Assembly (NCBI GenBank): GCA_023512835.1
Contig: CM042090.1
Span: 10,571,343 to 10,635,342, forward strand
From: Taxillus chinensis
Taxonomy: Eukaryota > Streptophyta > Magnoliopsida > Santalales > Loranthaceae
Direction of reading: 5' to 3'
DNA length: 64,000 nt
Shown here: positions 36,330-48,898 of the stretch, in pieces
Layout of the letters: each line of letters starts with the position of its first letter
How positions within the stretch are numbered: position 1 is the first letter of the stretch
Notes under the pieces: generated by a model
Database searches by the model: none
What the model was told of the DNA's origin: nothing
The model's input: only the letters and a program-made list of their open reading frames with translations
Program-made: the position numbers and the translations under genes

Positions 36330-37540
36330 CTAGCTCAATCTATGTGGGATACCAATTAAGCCCAAACATTGATTGAACTTGGCAATAAGAAGATTTTTCA
36401 TCATCATGTTTGTTGGATTCTTATGAATACTAATTTTCGCAACTTGAACATCCTCATGTGTTATAACATCACAGACAAAATGATACCTCACATTAATATG
36501 CTTCTTTATCTCATGATGCATATGGTCTTTCATGAGATGTAAGATACTCTGACTATCATAATAGATGATACTCATATCCTCGCATTCATGATAAGCTCTC
36601 AAAACTGGCGTCTCAATCAAATAACTTTTTTTTTACTACTTTAGTGACCAATTTATATTATGCATTAGTAGCAGTTGTCTACAAAGAAGTTGCTTTCTAA
36701 CTAATTACATATTTACTAATGGAGAATAAATAACTACTAAGAGATTTCCTCCTATCCAAATCTCCTGTAAAATTTAAATCAACATATCCAACCAAAGTTA
36801 TCAAGCTTATATCGAATTCAAAAGAAATATTAGATACCTCAAAATCCACTTAATTGCTTGCTAGTAACTTCTTCTAAGACAAAATATCATTTGCTAACAA
36901 CATTGTCAAGATGAGATATATCTAAATGAGCGCAAACCATTGCATACATGGGACTACCACTGTCCTAAAGTAACGGTAGACATGCACCTGTTATCTTATT
37001 TGGTTTGTGGTGAAAAAAAGCATAAATTCAAAAATGCATAGAAAGAGAAGTAGTAATTGGTTTTGCATCACTCATAACAAGAGGAGTAGTAATTGTTGTG
37101 AGAGAAAAATTTTCCTATGCGTTTAATCTCTAGAAATTTCCATTTCTAAAATTTTCTTGATTGTTCCAAGATCCTTTATCTCAAATTGAAAATTGAGTAT
37201 GGCTTCTCGACAATTAATCTCAAAAAGATCCTTAACTACATTAACTTGTCATCAACATATAGCAATAAGTACATAAATTAACGACCCATTAGCAAGTTGT
37301 AAGCAAACACATGTATTATACTTGCTTCTCACAAAGCCAATACTTAATACAAAAGAATCGAACCTTTTATATCATTATTGAAGGAATTGTTTAAGTCTAT
37401 ATAATAACTTGTTCAAAAGACAAACGTGATCTTCCTTTCCTTTAATTTTAAAACCCTTTGTTGTTACATATAAATATCTTCATCAACATCACCATGCAAG
37501 AATACTCATCAAGGCCATTCATATCAATTAGGGAAAGTAG
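36330..37540 (-). mobile_element. Ty1/copia reverse transcriptase and RNase H remnant
   Basis: Read on the minus strand, pieces of a copia pol appear in order. HGDVDEDIYM and GFKIKGKEDHVCLLNKLLYR come first, then LLLYVDD of the reverse transcriptase catalytic site. GSPMYAMVCA follows, then a worn form of the DADWAGDLDKRRSTSGY motif, and last the RNase H end with YYDSQSILHLM and KHINVRYHF. Several frameshifts and stops separate the pieces. Gag, protease and integrase are missing, so the element is 5'-truncated near 37540. A purine-rich AAAGGAGGAGG lies just past the end of coding and may be the old polypurine tract. Confidence 0.8.
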
Positions 37541-38215
37541 AACTCACCGCTTCAGTCATTTTCATATGCCATAGATGTTATGATACAGACAAATCAAGAA
37601 AAATAAAAAAGATGACTGAACTGAAGAAAAAGAGAACATGGGATGAGGTAACCCGTTCGTAACAATTTTATTAAACTGAAAAATTAAATTGTGTACAGTA
37701 CTAAGTATATTTATATGAAGTTAACATTTGATGATTTTCTTATTTTATCCTCAATAAGATATCATCAAGTAGTTACTACCTTTGGTGGTTGGTAAAAAAA
37801 CATTTTTTTACTGTTTTCAACTTCATAAAATATTTCTTTTATCAGTTATTATAGCATTATTATATCCAAAATTCCAACTATTGATTTTGCAAAATAGAGA
37901 ATCTTAGCCATAAATGATCACACGGACATTTAAGCCTTTATGGCATCATTATGTTTTTTTTTTTCAAAATTCTTCCCCAACATATTCAAACTCGGTCCCT
38001 TATTAATACAAAAAAATAAAAATAAAAATAACAGCCGGACTAGAGACACCACATGTACCATCCTAAGTATTATTCTAATTCTGTTACAGGTTCTTATGTA
38101 TCTCTGTGGCTGTGTAACTAACTATAATTTGGGCTATTGTTTATTCCGACAAACAAAAACTGAATGTTTCATCCAATTACCTCTGAATGGATTGCCTACC
38201 GAGCGGTCTTCTTAA
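37541..38215. other. Intergenic, 3' flank of the WEB-family gene, no gene seen
   Basis: AT-rich sequence without a recognisable frame. It includes the 3' untranslated part of the minus-strand gene that ends at 38216. Confidence 0.4.
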
Positions 38216-39413
38216 TTAATTATGTTTACTTCCATGTTTTTTTGGGAAAATCCACCCAGCAAGAGGCACCAATGGCTTCTTCTTCTTCTCCAGCAAGCTC
38301 TTCTGCGGAGAAGCTCTCCCCTGCACCACTCTCTGGCCATCTTGGCTGACAATGACTTTGGACAGCGACGGCGGGCTTGCAAAGCTCACATATCGCTTCT
38401 TCTGGCACAACTCCGGCTCATCTGTTGCTTCCCATATTGGCACCTTCGCCTTGCTCGCAATCTCAATGAACTTCACGTCCTCGATTTCTGGATCCATCGG
38501 CATTGGCGGCTGACGCTGCGTCACCGACTTCTCTGCTCTTAGCCGCAGTGTCTCTGCCTTGGCTTGCTCCACCTCCGCCCTCATCGACTCCATGCGAATC
38601 GCCATGGAGTCGCGTTCTTCTCTTGCTTTCTGGAGGCTCTGCCTCATTTCCTCCAGCTCATCATGAGGGGCGATGACTGCTTCCTGCCTGGATGGCCTTT
38701 GCTCTTTTTGATTATCTGTTGCGTTATTAGGTTGCATCTGACACCAACAAAAACGCCTAGTTACTGATGTATCAGATTTATGTCTAATACCCACCTTTTT
38801 TCCAAACACCTGGGGTATCATGATTACTTCTGGCTCTAAATTACTCAAATTTAAATCTAGAGTAACAGTAGAAAAAACCTTCAAGACCCACTAAGAGTTA
38901 AGAGTGTGTTTCACGGATTTTTTTTATTTTTTGTTTTAACCATAGACTGTAAAGAAAAAAACATTCTCAAAGAACAGAGCGACTCCGAGCATGCAAACGG
39001 TTTCGCCTCAGAATATAAACACTTATTATAGACGGTTTATGAACGATACTTTGTTAATTTGGGTGTTTGTGACAATAGTTTTGAATTCTATAATGTCGCC
39101 ATTAAACTATGTATATAAACAGTTTATTCATAAACAGAAACATGTTTCATAAATTTGAGTGTCTGTGTTACAAGGTTCTGAATTCTATAATGTCGGGGCT
39201 TCTCATAGAGTTTGTAGAAAAATGATGACACTGGGAGGGAGGGAGGTCAAGTTAAGGTTAATTGAGACAACCTGTTTAAGTTTGTTGGCGTATACTTCCC
39301 CCGACGAGGACTCTCTCTCCAAACAACAAAACGGCTTCTTTGACTGACCGGAAGGGCGCGCGGGTGTCTATCACCGCCCGTCCGATGACCACAACGCCCT
39401 CTTCTCCAGCCAT
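38216..39413 (-). pseudogene. WEB-family coiled-coil protein gene with a +1 frameshift in exon 1
   Basis: Exons are 39413-39272 and 38737-38216 on the minus strand. Exon 1 reads RAVIDTRAPFRSVKEAV followed by LLFGERVLVG, the N-terminal signature of small WEB-family proteins (usually G-R-A-E-I-D-T-x-x-P-F-x-S-V-K-E-A-V). Right after it a run of five G (39302-39298) carries one base too many: the frame then stops, while the next frame continues EVYANKLKQ up to a CAG/GT donor. Exon 2 follows in phase, with a coiled coil (about residues 73-117), the family motif KKRYVSFASPPS and a basic end with KKKKPLVPLAGWIF. The expected length is about 220 aa. Relatives of WEB1 act with PMI2 in chloroplast photorelocation; the role of the small members is unclear. 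Exon 2 is fully open and well conserved, so an error in the sequence is at least as likely as real gene death. Confidence 0.7.
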
Positions 39414-41285
39414 GAGCGCAAAAATCGCCAGCGGCCAACGTCAGTGGGAGTGAGGCGAAGTAGTTGATTTCTATGATGGAAGAAACAGGAGAGCGGAGGA
39501 ATTGGCATATTAATAAGATTGAAGGAGACGGTTGGATGTGGATTTGGATGGTTGATGGGTCGTTAGTGTTGGTGTGGGGTCGGAGATTATGAAATAATTG
39601 AGGGGGTTTCGTATCTTGGCGTCCACTGCAATGGAGTTCAGTTCACGGACGGTGACGCCGGTGGTTGGAGGGTCTCATTTCATTGCGACGTCGGCGACCA
39701 AAGAAATGGTACAGTATCGTATGTACAAGGCAGAGCACAATCACCGGAAATGGTGGCTCCCACCGCGATTGTGCCTTCTCTCCGGCGGGTTTGATCAACT
39801 TAGAAAAGGTTAACTGTAAACAATTCTAACTGGTGGGGGTAAGAACAGTTGGTCGTAACCTTTTAAGTCAGCCAAAATGCAATTTTTGTATACTTGTACG
39901 GGTTTACCGTCGTATCAGCAAACGAATAACAATACAAAATTGTAACGTGACATGTCATTTATTAAACATTGTGTTGAAATCTTATGGGAAAACTTAATTG
40001 TTATAGTTGTAATGTATCATTCAGTTAAACGCTAGATCAATTAAGGGCTTTGGGGAAAGTTATAGTTGGAGTCTTATTTGGCATGAGCAAATACATTTCA
40101 AAAATGTATCTAATTTATTGGATTTTTAAATGTAAATTATTTATTAATATAATACCTTACATAAAACTAAAAATTACATTACATTTGTTTCCTTACTTTC
40201 CTCTACAGGTACTCAAATAATATTAATATATTATTTTTAGAGTATCTTTTACTCTTTTTCTATTTGACTTTCTATTTTATTATAGAAAATTAAATGCATA
40301 TTGTAGCTCTTCCAAGCTACTCTTTAAATTACCTTAAAATATGTAACTCGCTATTACGTTTGTCACATATAATGAGATTTCACGACTTTCTATCAGTAAC
40401 TCATTTATGAATAAAAATATTAGCTTTCACGTTTGTCAAGACGTTTTTTTATTTCATCTCTATGTTTTTATTTGGGTTACTGACTTTGTTTTTTAGTTTT
40501 TGTTGGTAAGATTGAAATAGGTATCATAAAAATAATTATCAAATTTTAAAAAGTAATAAAATATTTATACTTAGCTAAAATAGATAGTATGATTTGAATA
40601 TGTAATATAAAATTAGTTAGCTAAAATAGTTTTTAACTAAAATAAAAAGAATATATAAGGAGTATGTTTGAAGATGCTATTATGTGTATATGTCCTTCAC
40701 TACTCTTATTTAATCTTTAATTTATGGTCATCACAAGTTTCTATTACCAAACTTTAATACCTGATTAAGCTTTATCTCTCCTAGATTTCAGTGACTCCCT
40801 CACCACTAACCCCCACTAGACCTCCTCCATCGCAGAGCCTCGTCGAAGACATGGCATCCATCGAGAGGGTCACGAACACGAGCGGCCCCTTCTGATGTTG
40901 TTTGGACGAGAGCTTGTGCTGATTCTTGGATTGAAGGTCGTTGCCATTGTCATAGCCACCTATAATGGATAAGTGCATGTGAGAGGAGAATACAACTGCC
41001 ATACACTAGTGGCAACGAGAGGTGAGGAATCATAAGAAGATGTGAGGCGACAACAAGTCAGACCCAGAGGAGACTAAGGGAAAGGAGAGAGGGGGACCTA
41101 TTATCACAAGAGAGATAAGGATGTGGAGGGTAGCGGGATACAATCTTCGGTGCGATCTTGGCCATGGTAAAGTGCTCTGGTAACATATTATAGCAACATA
41201 CTAGATCAAATGGTGTTGGCTACGACTGGAATGGAGTCGGTTGATAGCACAATAGTTAAGACGGGGGTGGATTAGCAGTGTTTAG
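39414..41285. other. Promoter side of the WEB-family gene and intergenic sequence, no gene seen
   Basis: A moderately GC-rich part (39430-39800) has short frames of no known family. AT-rich sequence follows, then a purine-rich patch (40780-41150) up to the left target duplication of the gypsy element. Confidence 0.45.
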
Positions 41286-41290
41286 TTGGT

Positions 41291-42865
41291 TGTAATGACC
41301 CGTGTTAACCTTTGTGTAAGAAGTTAACCACAAACACCTTTAGTGCATGTAAGGACCAGTCTCTTCCGTAGGGCTTTGCCTTGCAGTAGTTTTTTGTCTA
41401 GTGAATGGGCTCAAATGAATTCACGTGCAAAAGGAAAGATTTAAATGATGTCTTATCTACACGAGTTTCGGGCCAAACGGACGTTAGGTGAGGTGCACGG
41501 AAAGGGTCCATTTCACGTACAAGTGGTTGTCTTACATGATGCAAGGCTAGGGGTGAAGTTTGAGCGCATTTGGAGTGCATGTGGGGTTGCCGTGGGGGGG
41601 AATTCACGTGCAAATTGGCGGCAGCATGTTTTTGCATGGTTACCTTAGTTTTGTCATTTAATCATCTTTTCCCAAAGGAGCATGTTGGAATTGTGGATAT
41701 TTTGGCGTGTATGAAGCGAAGGTGGTAACTTGTGTAATCAAAACTACGTCATTTTGATCCCTGGTTTCACTTAATCAAAACTACGTCGTTTTGATAAGGG
41801 AAGGTCTATACAAGGATGTCCTTCTAGGGTTAGGGGTTTTTCGGCACCGTCTAGAGAGCTAGGGGGGAAAAGAGGAGAACCGGTCTTTCCGGAGCGTCTT
41901 GCGGGGGAGCACGGCGAATCTTCTTTAAGGTAGGGGTTATTTTTCCTAAATCCTCCTCTTGTCCTGAGGTTCTAGGCAGTTGGGTTATATTATTATATAT
42001 ACATATGTAATCCATATAGTGTGATCTCTATATGGATGTTGGCTTCAATGGCTGGTGTTGGATGGTGTGCGTATTAAGTGTTCGATAAAATGCTGTGGAT
42101 ATGTGTGAATATGCCCAGTATGTGTTTGATTTTATGCGATGGGGCAAACTAAGTGTTTGGTATTATGCTGTGAAAGTGTGTATGCTACGTGTTTGTTTAA
42201 TGCCCGTGTGACCTTGTATCTGGCTTGTGGAACCCGTGGGCGTGGAGCCTGGGATGTAAAGCAATTTTGTTAGCTATATGGTCGTGGATATGTTGCCGTG
42301 TGGTAAGCTTATATGGCCGTGGATATGTTTGTGGCAACAGGTGGCTGTGTTAGGTGTGTGGCTAAGCCGAGTGGTGGTTTGTTACCTGTATGCTGTATGG
42401 CGTGGATAGGTGTGGCCTTGTGAATGTGGAATACTACTTGTTTACATTTTATTGTCACTACACCGACCCGTACACACTCATGTACCGTCAGAGTATGGGA
42501 TGGGTTGGGAGACATGATCCCCTTGGTTGTGGTTGCCCCTCCTCTCTGTTTGCTGTTTTCCAGGGACTTTACGTTAGGTGGATACACCAAGGTGGAAGAC
42601 CATCTTCATTTTATTGTTCGGTTCAAGAATGTAATTTTATAATCTATGTAACCCCAAGGGGAAATGTTATAAGGGATTGAATTGTAGAAAGAACCCGGTT
42701 GGTTTGTGAACCTTTGATGTTTGAAATTAAATAAAGATGGCTTGTTTGATGTTTGATTTATGGTAATTGTTAGTCTTGTTTGTGTGGCATCCAAGAATCC
42801 AACCCGTGGTGGGTGGAAAAGGGGAGTCACGAACCGGTTTCTCGGGTTGGAAATCGGGCGTGACA
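41291..42865 (+). repeat. 5' LTR of the gypsy-type element
   Basis: This 1575-bp repeat matches 47186-48893 from end to end, with TG...CA termini. It contains arrays of related short units (AAGTGTTTGRT-TATGC words near 42070-42210, and GTGGATATGTTGCC-type units near 42270-42420). Confidence 0.85.
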
Positions 42866-42883
42866 ATAGGGTATCGAGCATGG
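42866..42883 (+). other. Primer-binding site of the gypsy-type element
   Basis: The 18 bases directly after the LTR include GGGTATCGAGCATGG. Compared with TGGTATCAGAGC, the usual initiator Met tRNA complement, it has one base missing and one changed. Its place next to the LTR supports the plus orientation. Confidence 0.6.
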
Positions 42884-43847
42884 TCTAGTTGGCAGGGTAG
42901 GGGGTCATCTTGAGTCCTTTGAGGAGCCTGAGGGACATGCCCGATCAACATGGTCCTCTTTGAGCCTCCGCGGTGTACTTGGGGTAGTCCGGACTTGAGG
43001 TAGGGCTGGGGGGTTGGGGGGGGAGGTTAGATTTGTCTTTGTGTGATTGTGTGGGTAACCGAGATAAAGCATGTGAGAGAAAATATGAAGAACATGTTTA
43101 AATCTGGCAACTCGATTAACTCGATTTTATTTGAGCTTGTGGAATTGCTTGTTTTGTGCAATGTGGTTTAATGAGACGAAATGTGTGCAATGTGTGTAAT
43201 TGCATGGATAAATGGTTTGAACGTGATAACATGGAAAAGAATTTGTGATGGTTCGAGCATGAAAACATGGAAAAGAATTTGTGGTATTAAACCGAGTGAT
43301 TGTGAACGTGAAGCTTGTGAAATGTGAGCTGTTAATAAAATAAAATAAAATAATAATAATCAAGAAATAAATAAATACATTAAATTAAATATGTAATAAT
43401 GTTGGTGTTCGTGAATGATTGAGCATGTGATTTGTTTGGCATGGTGTCAATAAACGAGGTTATGAGCAATGCGATGGAGTGTAAATTTGTATAGTCTGTG
43501 AAATTTGTTTGGTAAATTTGTAAATTTGTGTGGTAATAATGCGTGTTATAGCTAAGTCGGTAGTGGTCCGCGATTGTTGAGATCATTTAGTGTTAACCGG
43601 GAGGCTATTTTTCGCTTAATCAATGTTTTTGGAAACTATAAGCCGTGCGACTATTGAGGTAACAGAGGCCGCGACCCAGGTTGGGCAAGTGAGAGGCCAG
43701 TGAAGGTGATAGACTAATCACCGGGGGGCGGGGGAGGTTGGCGTCTTGAGCTCGATTATTCCAGAGGTGAGGATGCACTTGTCACTCGATCGGGAGCGAG
43801 GTATGCCGAGGGTGTCACCTCAACTACCCCGTTTGTCAAGGGTTGCT

Positions 43848-43883
43848 TGTGGACAACCGGGACATTGGAAAAGAGAGTGTGCA
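43848..43883 (+). pseudogene. Gag zinc-knuckle remnant
   Basis: The frame reads CGQPGHWKRECA, the second half of a retroviral-type CCHC knuckle (CX2CX4HX4C). The first cysteine is not in frame, which fits an indel just upstream. No long gag frame surrounds it. Confidence 0.65.
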
Positions 43884-46800
43884 AGCGTGCACTGTGTCTC
43901 GTGGAAAAGTAGGACGTCTTCGTAGCTGTTTTGGTAGGACCGGGAGTGACTTTGAGGACTAGCTAGTGAGGCCCGTAGAAGAGCAAGCGAACTCATTGGT
44001 GGTATCGTGCCCTTTGGTGGGTTGTGGTTGAGTCTCGTACTAGTTAGGTGAGCAGGGTGGACTTTATCATGTCACGTTTGAGTTAGCATTTCGAATGGAT
44101 GTGGTTTGACCTGTTAGGAAATAAATAAGTAAAAAAGAGTAAATATAGATTCATAACGCTGAAAAATAATGAGTAACTAATAAAAAATAGGGTGTTGATT
44201 TTATAAGTGAGTGATATTCAATTTTGGCACATGTGGATAATTAAAGTAACCAAATCTTGTAGGCAACCTTTTTTTTCTAGTGGGAGAAATTTGAGATAAG
44301 TGAGGTGATGGCTGTGGGTTGTTGTGTGACCCTCCTTGGCAACCTTGAGTAATATAAATGTGTTTTTACGGATAGAGGTATGTGTTGAAATACTACATGA
44401 AAGGATATTCCTATGGTTACCTTTCCAAGTGTTGTGGTTGAAGGAGGAAAACACGCTAATATAGCCGCTCCTTGGGTCCATGAGGTGTCGACTTGTTGGC
44501 TAGGGTGGTCGTTGCTAGTTCTTGATTAGTGATTATATAGGTGTTATGGGTTCTCGGATGGCGCGGTAGCCATGTGTCGTGCTTATGGTGTGTCGAAAAA
44601 ACCGGTAATGTAAAAGATATGTTGTGAAACCAGTTTATGCATGTATGAAATGTGTGGTGTTCTAGAATTAACTAGCGGCTATGAGTGGGTTTTGAGGGTT
44701 ATGCCCGGTGCATCAATTTGGTAAAAAGAGGTAAGCAAGTGAGATTTGGGACCTTGTTGGATATCTTTCTCTAGGGGCGGAGGGTGTACTTTGGCATGGT
44801 AGGCCATTCCTTTGATTCGTATCTTGTGGGAAGTAGGCTTAGAGGAGGAGAGAAGGTGTATGGCTGGTACGTTCTACCTCAATGGGTGTTTTGTGTTTCA
44901 TTGCTTGTGTAAAAAAAATATGGTATGTGTTGTTGTATGTGTTGCATCTGCGGTAAAGGCATATAGCGATTTTTTACGTGTGGGTGTTGTGACACATATG
45001 TGTAGAGGAGGATGGGCGTGGTGTAGTGGCATATTAACTGTGTGTGGGGATGAAGAAAAGTGTTAGATGTGATGTTATTAATATTATTCCTTACCTGGTG
45101 TGATGTTTAATATTAAAGTGTTGATAAGCTAGGAAAGGGTATTATTCTCCCGGGGAGAGATTTATGTCGGGCGGATATCACAAGGGTGTATGTTTTGGAG
45201 CGGTGGTGGTAGGCGGGTGATCTATATACTTCTCTCGAAAACCTTTCATGTGTAGTATCACACGGTAAGTGAGATGGTTCACGCCATCAAGGTGTCGGTG
45301 TATTTGAGACTTTGTTGGTGTATCGAGATGGAACGCGATGGTTGGTATAGGGGAGTGGGTAGGCCATGAGGTGGAGTATGTCATAGGGCAAAGAACTTCC
45401 TTGTGACTGTGAATGGCGACACGGAGGGATCAATTGTCTTGTTGCAAGTGGGGGGATTTTTCCTGGTTAGAGAGAGAGCGTGTTAGTTATACTTCACCGA
45501 TGTCGGAGGATAAGTTCCACTTCATTGCATTTGGTGTTTGCCTGACTCGAAAGGCGTTAACACTTGGGCCGCATCGTACGCCTCGCTTAGTGTGCGGTGG
45601 TGGGACCTTAGTGGATACCTATTTAACCGTGATCAAGGATCTGCTACGAAGTGTCCAGGGCGTTATAAGTGTAGTGTTCTGGTTCACAGACTTCTTTTAG
45701 TCGATCCTCACGGTCGGTGACAAGTGATAGCCGGATGGTGAATTTTGGTCTTGCCGTGGTTGTGTAGGTACGCATTTGTTGTTTGAGTTACTCCTTGGAC
45801 TGTTGGGCGTCTTGTTGATTGTGACCGAATTGGTGGAGAGCGAACTTCATCCTGCGTAGTTGTGTCCTGGATTGTAAGTCATCTTGAGTTCCCTTTGGCA
45901 TTGGTTGGGTTCGATGTTGCGTGTATCGCTATAGAGTGAGGCGGTTTTACTGTGATGCGCAGTCTCCGTGGTGATATCCGTGTGGGACTATGATTGTGGT
46001 TTGCATAATGCTTTTCTCTTGTTTGTTTGTGTTTCCTTGTGACCTCTTTGTGTTTGCTGTCAGGTAAGGTCTACATATGGAGTGTGGTCGTTGTAAATTG
46101 TTGGTGTCGTTGACATCAAATCTGATGGTGTCATTGTTAAGTATTTTACATTGTGGGGTGTTGGTCCTATTATGACACAGTAGGCGTCTAACGCCGAGTA
46201 CCCTATGTCAATGTCGTGACTTCTCGTTCAATCATATGACTTCTAGCATTGGATACTTCATGCAGGCTTATGGTGTTGGCCTTGTTCGGTTGCTGGGTCT
46301 TCGCGACTAAGGGGAGGTTTCTCGACCCCACGTTGTCGACTTGCTCACATGAGTTGTTGTCGCACGCTAATTGGCCAAGCTCTAGTTCTGGTTGTGCTCC
46401 TGGGTGTTATGTGTTGCTTTGATCTTCTCGTGATGTTTACTACTTGATTTCTCTTTTGGGGACCAAGTCCAAAGGTGGGAAGGTTGTGAGGACACTCTGC
46501 GGATTAGCAGGAACGTTAAACGTGTAGTAGTGTTTTGTTTGTGCGTTGTTCTTGTGGTGGTGTTTATGATGTGAGTTGCTCGTGACTACGTGATCTTTAA
46601 ACGTGTTGGTAATGGGCGTATATGTCTTATACTGTCGTGACATGTGAATACTTGTGACATGTGTTAGGTGAGGAGAACAAGGGTTGTTTGTGAGATTAGA
46701 ATATGTGTTTCCTTATCATTCTGTGTTGTATTGGGTCCGTGGGTACGTGCCTTCATGTGTTTATGGTGTGATATCTTCGGTCGCGGGTATGTGAATGGTT

Positions 46801-47185
46801 GTGGGCGATGTGCATCGACATGTGCGTTTTGGAAGGTGTGTCTTTTGGGGCCGACACGTCCCTGAGAGGAGACATGGAATGTGAGTCCACGATGCGTGGA
46901 GCACACCACCGTTGTTCGAGGACCAACAACCTTAAGAGTGGGAGGTGGTGTTGGCCAAGGTTGTGATGTGTTTTCGGATGTGTATTTGTGACATGCGGAT
47001 ATGTGTTATATGCATTATTGTGATGCATGTGGTTATGGATTATGGTGGTACCTTATTATGTGCTTATGTCGGTGCGCAGTGTATGCTCATTTTGGTGTTG
47101 GCTGCCAGGTGGCAAATGGGTAGCTTGTGTTTGTTTTCCTGTATGTCATTTCTTTTCGAGACGAAAAGTCTTAAGGGGGAGAGGA

Positions 47186-48893
47186 AGTAATGACCCGTGT
47201 GTAAGAAGTTAACCACAAACACCTTGATGTTAGTGCAGTAAGGACCCGTTGAGTTAGTTCTGTTTGCCTTATGAGTAGTTTTTCTAGATTTTGACCTAGT
47301 GAATGGGCTCAAATGAATTCACGTGCAAAAGGAAAGATTCTTAAAATGATGTCTTCATTACCACGAAGTTTCGGCCAAACGGACGTGTATGTGAGTGCAC
47401 GTGAAATGGGTCCATTTCACGTGCAAGTGTGGTTGTCTTACATGATGCAAGGAGGCTAGGGTGAAGTTTGAGCGCATTTGGAGTGCATTTGGGGTTGCAC
47501 GTGAATTGGGGAATTCACGTGCAAATTGGCTGCAGCATGTTTTTGCATGGTTACCTTGGTTTTGTCATTCTAATCATCTTTTCCCAAAGGACATGTTGGA
47601 TTGTGGATATTTTGGCGTGTATGGGCTAAGGTGGTAGCTTGTGTAATCAAAACTACGTCATTTTGATCCTGGGTTTCACTTAATCAAAACTACGTCGTTT
47701 TGATAGTGAGAGGTCTATATAAGGATAGGAGACTCCTTGTTCTAGGTTAGGGGTTTTTCCTGCGGCCGTCGTAGAGAGAGAGAGAGGCTAGAGAGTGGGA
47801 AAAGAGGAGAACGCGGTTCTGCCAGCGTCTTGCGTGGGAAGCACGGCGTCTCAGCGCAGCAAGGAGGATCTTCTTTAAGGTAGTGGTTGTTTTTCCTAAA
47901 TCCTCCTCCGTCCTAGGGTTCTAGGCAGATTATGGGTTATATCTATTATATATACATATGTAATCCATATAGGTGTGATCTCCTATATGGATGGCCTTCA
48001 ATGGCGTTTTTGGTGTATTCGGTGTTGGATGGTGTGCATATTAAGTGTTCGATAAAATGCCTGTGTGGATATGTCCATGTGAATATGCCTAGTATGTGTT
48101 TGATTTTATGCTGATGGGTGTGCAAACTAAGTGTTTGGTATTATGCCTTTGAAAGTGTGTATGCTACGTGTTTGGTTTAATGCCTGTGTGACCTTGTATC
48201 TTGTCTTGTGGAACCCGGTGGTCGGAAGCCTGGACTGAAATGTTAGCGTGTGGCTAAGCTATATGGTCGTGGATATGTTGCCTGTGTGGCTAAGCTTATA
48301 TGGCCGTGGATATGTTGCGTGTGGCCAGCCTGAGAGGCCGTGGATATGTTAGCCTGTGTGGTAGCCTGAGTGGCGTGGATTTGTTAGCCTGTGGCTAGCT
48401 TGTATGTTTTGTGGATAGGTGTGTGCCTTGTAATGTGGAATACTACTTGTTTACATTTTATTGTCACTACTGCACTGTACACACTCATGTACACGCTAGG
48501 AGCGGGATGGGTTGGGGAGAATGATCCCTCCTGAGCTGTGATTGCTCACCCCTCCTATGTGTTTGCTTGTTTTCCAGGGACTTAAAGATTAGGTGGATAC
48601 ACCAAGGTGGAAGACCATCTTCATTTTATTGTTCGGTTCGTATGTGATTTTATAATCTATGTAACCCCAAGGGGGAAATGTAATAAGGGATTGAATTGTA
48701 GTAAAGAACCTTGTTGGTTTGTGAACTTTGATGTTTGAAATTAAATAAAAGATGTGGCTTGTTTGATGTTTGATTTATGGTAATTGTTAGTCTTGTTTGT
48801 GTGGCATCCAGTAATCCAACCCCGTTGCCCTCCGTGTGGGTAAAAGGGGAGTCACGAACCGGTTTCCTCGGGTTGGAAATCCGGGGCGTGACA
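47186..48893 (+). repeat. 3' LTR of the gypsy-type element
   Basis: This 1708-bp repeat matches the 5' LTR but is 133 bp longer. Its first base is A where the 5' LTR has T. A five-unit tandem array of about 35-40 bp (around 48240-48420), core GTGTGGCTAAGCTTATATGG then CCGTGGATATGTT, is fuller than in the 5' LTR. Confidence 0.85.
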
Positions 48894-48898
48894 TTGGT

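Larger units (their letters stand above)
41286..48898 (+). mobile_element. Ty3/gypsy-type LTR retrotransposon, complete ends, non-coding or heavily broken interior
   Basis: The element runs from 41291 (TGTAATGACCC) to 48893 (GCGTGACA), flanked by the 5-bp duplication TTGGT at 41286-41290 and 48894-48898. Just after the left LTR, GGGTATCGAGCATGG (42869 on) is a worn initiator-Met primer-binding site. A polypurine tract, AAGGGGGAGAGGA, precedes the right LTR. The 4.3-kb interior is short for gag-pol. The only motif I can read is a gag zinc knuckle remnant, CGQPGHWKRECA (43848-43883). Reading frames are otherwise chopped, and no RT or integrase motif is readable. The gypsy label rests on the zinc knuckle and general layout; a LARD-like derivative is possible. 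Confidence 0.85.

Noticed and set aside
42309..42680. Frames in the 5' LTR
   Set aside because: They lie within the long terminal repeat, and the matching frames in the other LTR are broken.
45413..45720. 95-aa frame inside the gypsy element
   Set aside because: It shows no RT, integrase or gag motif. In a region with so many frame breaks a chance frame of this length is expected.
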